From Plantactinospora soyae (GTDB lineage: Bacteria > Actinomycetota > Actinomycetes > Mycobacteriales > Micromonosporaceae): a stretch of 64,000 nt of DNA. This document shows, piece after piece, positions 61,902 to 64,000 of the stretch. The notes under the pieces are model-generated. The model saw only the letters and a program-made list of their open reading frames with translations. It was not told the origin of the DNA and searched no databases. The position numbers and the translations under genes are program-made. The DNA is taken from the NCBI RefSeq assembly GCF_014874095.1, contig NZ_JADBEB010000001.1, positions 682,001 to 746,000 on the forward strand. Direction: 5' to 3'. Numbering within the stretch: the stretch's first letter is position 1; the number at the start of each line of letters is the position of its first letter.

Positions 61902-63248
61902 TCAGGTGCGGGCGACCACCCGGTTGGCGGCGGCGCCGATCAGGGTGCCGATCAACACGACGACTGTCGCGCCCGCCGCCACCTGTAGATAGGCCGGGCC
62001 GACCTCGGCCAGCCGGCCTCCACCGAGGGATCCGCCCGACATGAAGGCTGCGCCGCCGAGCACCACCCCGGCGACCGGCCCACCGAGCGCCGCCGCGCAG
62101 AGCATCGAGCCCCAACCCGGTGCCGGCAGGTTCCGATCGGCGGCCACCCGCATCATCCGCCGGGCGAGCAACCAGCCCGCGCCCATCCCGGCCAGCACCG
62201 GCACGGCCAGCACGGCTCCGCCGACGCCGCCAAGCGGCCCCTGCGGGAGCCCGGCCAGCAGCGGTACGGCCGGCAGCGCACCAATGGACACCTCCGAGGT
62301 CCGGACCACCGTGTCCGTACCGACCGCGAATCCCGGGCCGAGCAGGTAACTGACCGCCCACACGGCCGCGTTCGGCGCGTAGCCGAGGCTGACCAGGGTG
62401 ATTCCGGCCTGGCCCAGGACCCCGGTGCGGTAGGCACCGATCATGTCGCCGGCCTCGCCACCGCCGGTGGCCACCGCGAGTCCGGCGGCACCGGCACCCG
62501 CACCGAGCAGCAGGAAGGCGGCGACCACCCCGGTACGCAGCCCGTGCCGGAGCACCGCCGGGGTGCGCCGGGCGAGTACGCCCAGGGCACCGGTGGTACG
62601 CAGCGCGCCGACCAGCGCGGCGAGGGTGCCGAAGGCGGTAAGTGTGCCGATGGCCCGGGGCGCCGAGACACTTGGCCCGCCGGCGCCGAGCAGGAGCGCG
62701 GCGAGCCCACCGAGTGCGCCGTACCCGATCCCGATCGTGCCCGCGACCCCGATCGCCCGTCCCATCGTCGGATGTTCCCGGGCCCGGATCGCGCGACTGA
62801 CGTGCACACCGGCCCGGGCCAGCCGCCACGCGGCGAGCATGGCGAGCGCGAGCGGTGCCAGGCCGAGCGGTCCGGCCCCGGTGTCCAGCCGTACGCCGTG
62901 CCCGAGCAGCCATCCGGCGAGGCCCAGCCGGGCGGCACCGACGATCGAGCCGCTTCCCTCGGCGAACTGGGCCACCCCGAGCACGACCGTCACCGGCAGG
63001 TAGGAGACCACGGCCGCCCAACAGGTGGCCACCCCGGCGGCCACCAGAAGTGGAGCCCGCCCGGTACGCCTGCCACCCGATCTCGGCTGCGGCGCCGGTC
63101 GACGCGGTCTGCGGTCCTGCTCGACGGGCCTGCTGGGGGAGGACTCCGGCCGGTCACGCCCGTCCGGCTCCGGCCCTTGCGCCGGCTCGGTCAGGCCGGA
63201 CTGCGGAGCATCGGAGCGGCGGGGCCGCTCAGGGACAGTGGGTGGCAT
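61902..63248 (-). CDS. DUF6350 membrane protein (PerM-like, cell-division associated)
   Basis: The first 70 or so residues of this 448-residue protein are Pro/Arg-rich and cytoplasmic. About ten hydrophobic segments follow (such as VAAGVATCWAAVVSYLPVTVVLGVAQF in outline). Gene position between sucD and purN is conserved in actinomycetes, where the product is annotated DUF6350 or PerM and linked to cell division in mycobacteria. Exact function is unknown. Confidence 0.75.
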   Translation of the reverse strand: MPPTVPERPRRSDAPQSGLTEPAQGPEPDGRDRPESSPSRPVEQDRRPRRPAPQPRSGGRRTGRAPLLVAAGVATCWAAVVSYLPVTVVLGVAQFAEGSGSIVGAARLGLAGWLLGHGVRLDTGAGPLGLAPLALAMLAAWRLARAGVHVSRAIRAREHPTMGRAIGVAGTIGIGYGALGGLAALLLGAGGPSVSAPRAIGTLTAFGTLAALVGALRTTGALGVLARRTPAVLRHGLRTGVVAAFLLLGAGAGAAGLAVATGGGEAGDMIGAYRTGVLGQAGITLVSLGYAPNAAVWAVSYLLGPGFAVGTDTVVRTSEVSIGALPAVPLLAGLPQGPLGGVGGAVLAVPVLAGMGAGWLLARRMMRVAADRNLPAPGWGSMLCAAALGGPVAGVVLGGAAFMSGGSLGGGRLAEVGPAYLQVAAGATVVVLIGTLIGAAANRVVART

Positions 63249-63474
63249 CAGGGCCTACTCTGGCACGGCAGCGGGTCGGCCGGTTCACGACACCACCGTA
63301 CGTAGGCCCCGCGTCGGGCGATACCCGCTGATCCGGCCGTACCGCGTACCCCGGCACGGCCGATCGTCGGACCCGGAGTTACCAGACCGGGTGCCTAAGT
63401 GGCTCCGACCCGTACCCGAGCCCGGTCCCCGGGGCGATCGGCGCGGGCCGAGCACCCCGGGGATGGCTGTCGAT

Positions 63475-64000
63475 TCAGTTGCCGGACATGATCTGTCGCA
63501 TCAGCCGGGCGGTCTCGCTCGGCGTCTTGCCGACCTTCACGCCGACGGCCTCCAGCGCGGCCTGCTTCGCCTCGGCGGTGCCCGCCGAACCGGAGATGAT
63601 CGCGCCGGCGTGCCCCATCGTCTTGCCGGCGGGCGCGGTGAATCCGGCGATGTACCCGACCACCGGCTTGGTCACGTTGTCCTTGATGAACTCGGCCGCC
63701 CGCTCCTCGGCGTCGCCGCCGATCTCACCGATCATCACGATGGCGTCGGTCTCGGGGTCGGCCTGGAACGCCGCGAGCGCGTCGATGTGGGTGGTGCCGA
63801 TGATCGGGTCACCACCGATGCCGACGCAGGTGGAGAAGCCGATGTCCCGCAGCTCGTACATCATCTGGTAGGTCAGGGTGCCGCTCTTGCTGACCAGGCC
63901 GATCCGGCCGGAACCGGTGATGTCGGCCGGGATGATGCCGGCGTTCGAGGCACCCGGCGACGCGATGCCGGGGCAGTTCGGCCCGACGATCCGGGTCCGC
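63475..64000 (-). CDS. sucD: Succinyl-CoA synthetase alpha subunit (partial, 3' part)
   Basis: The C-terminal 174 or so codons are present and the start lies beyond the window edge. The sequence includes [39 protein letters not shown] and the phosphohistidine loop [24 protein letters not shown] (in outline). SucD forms the succinyl-phosphate intermediate in the TCA cycle. Neighbouring purN/purH and the DUF6350 gene match the usual actinomycete order. Confidence 0.95.
   Translation of the reverse strand, partial: RTRIVGPNCPGIASPGASNAGIIPADITGSGRIGLVSKSGTLTYQMMYELRDIGFSTCVGIGGDPIIGTTHIDALAAFQADPETDAIVMIGEIGGDAEERAAEFIKDNVTKPVVGYIAGFTAPAGKTMGHAGAIISGSAGTAEAKQAALEAVGVKVGKTPSETARLMRQIMSGN

Overview
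The window is a piece of a high-GC actinobacterial chromosome, most likely from the family Micromonosporaceae. The reasons are very GC-rich third codon positions, frequent GTG starts, the gene order sucD - PerM-like - purN/purH - folD - mdh - icd seen in actinomycetes, paired GGAAGGGGCCCTTCC-type palindromes, and the SERSER-type start-region repeat known from this family. No rRNA, tRNA or CRISPR array was found.

Positions 1-23211 are housekeeping sequence: an ABC exporter; an APS kinase with a degenerate ATP sulfurylase domain; a galactoside operon (GH42 beta-galactosidase, DeoR regulator, galT); a serine hydrolase; a VOC protein; a secreted metallophosphoesterase; icd; a metallo-beta-lactamase-fold hydrolase whose reading frame carries an inserted palindromic repeat; a Tat-exported PhoD phosphatase; mdh; folD; and a five-gene oligopeptide ABC transporter. 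Positions 58258-64000 are housekeeping again: a purN-purH reading frame with no stop codon between the two parts, two small Pro/Gln-rich membrane proteins, a PerM-like (DUF6350) membrane protein, and the 3' part of sucD.

Positions of about 23192-58100 form a genomic island of roughly 35 kb. It starts with a DUF6907/DUF2637 pair typical of actinomycete integrative elements and ends with a large serine integrase next to purH. It also holds two replication-relaxation proteins, three helix-turn-helix regulators with repeat domains, IS and methyltransferase remnants, and a glycosyltransferase/FkbM-methyltransferase cluster.

Much of the rest looks like anti-phage or conflict cargo. (1) An NLR-like NB-ARC/TPR ATPase starts with an RHIM-like motif. 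It is translationally coupled to a two-TM membrane protein carrying two copies of the same motif. (2) A TIR - STAND/HEAT - SPFH-like operon follows a small two-TM protein; the TIR C-terminus and the STAND N-terminus share a different short motif (G-D-x-V-x-G-x-K-Y). (3) A coupled pair encodes a glycine-rich membrane protein and a helical partner. (4) A two-gene CBASS-type operon encodes a SLATT effector and a CD-NTase. Systems 1 and 2 are the best candidates for something undescribed: each pairs a STAND sensor with a putative effector through its own short, probably amyloid-like, adaptor motif. All functional statements are inferred from reading the sequence; no database search was run.
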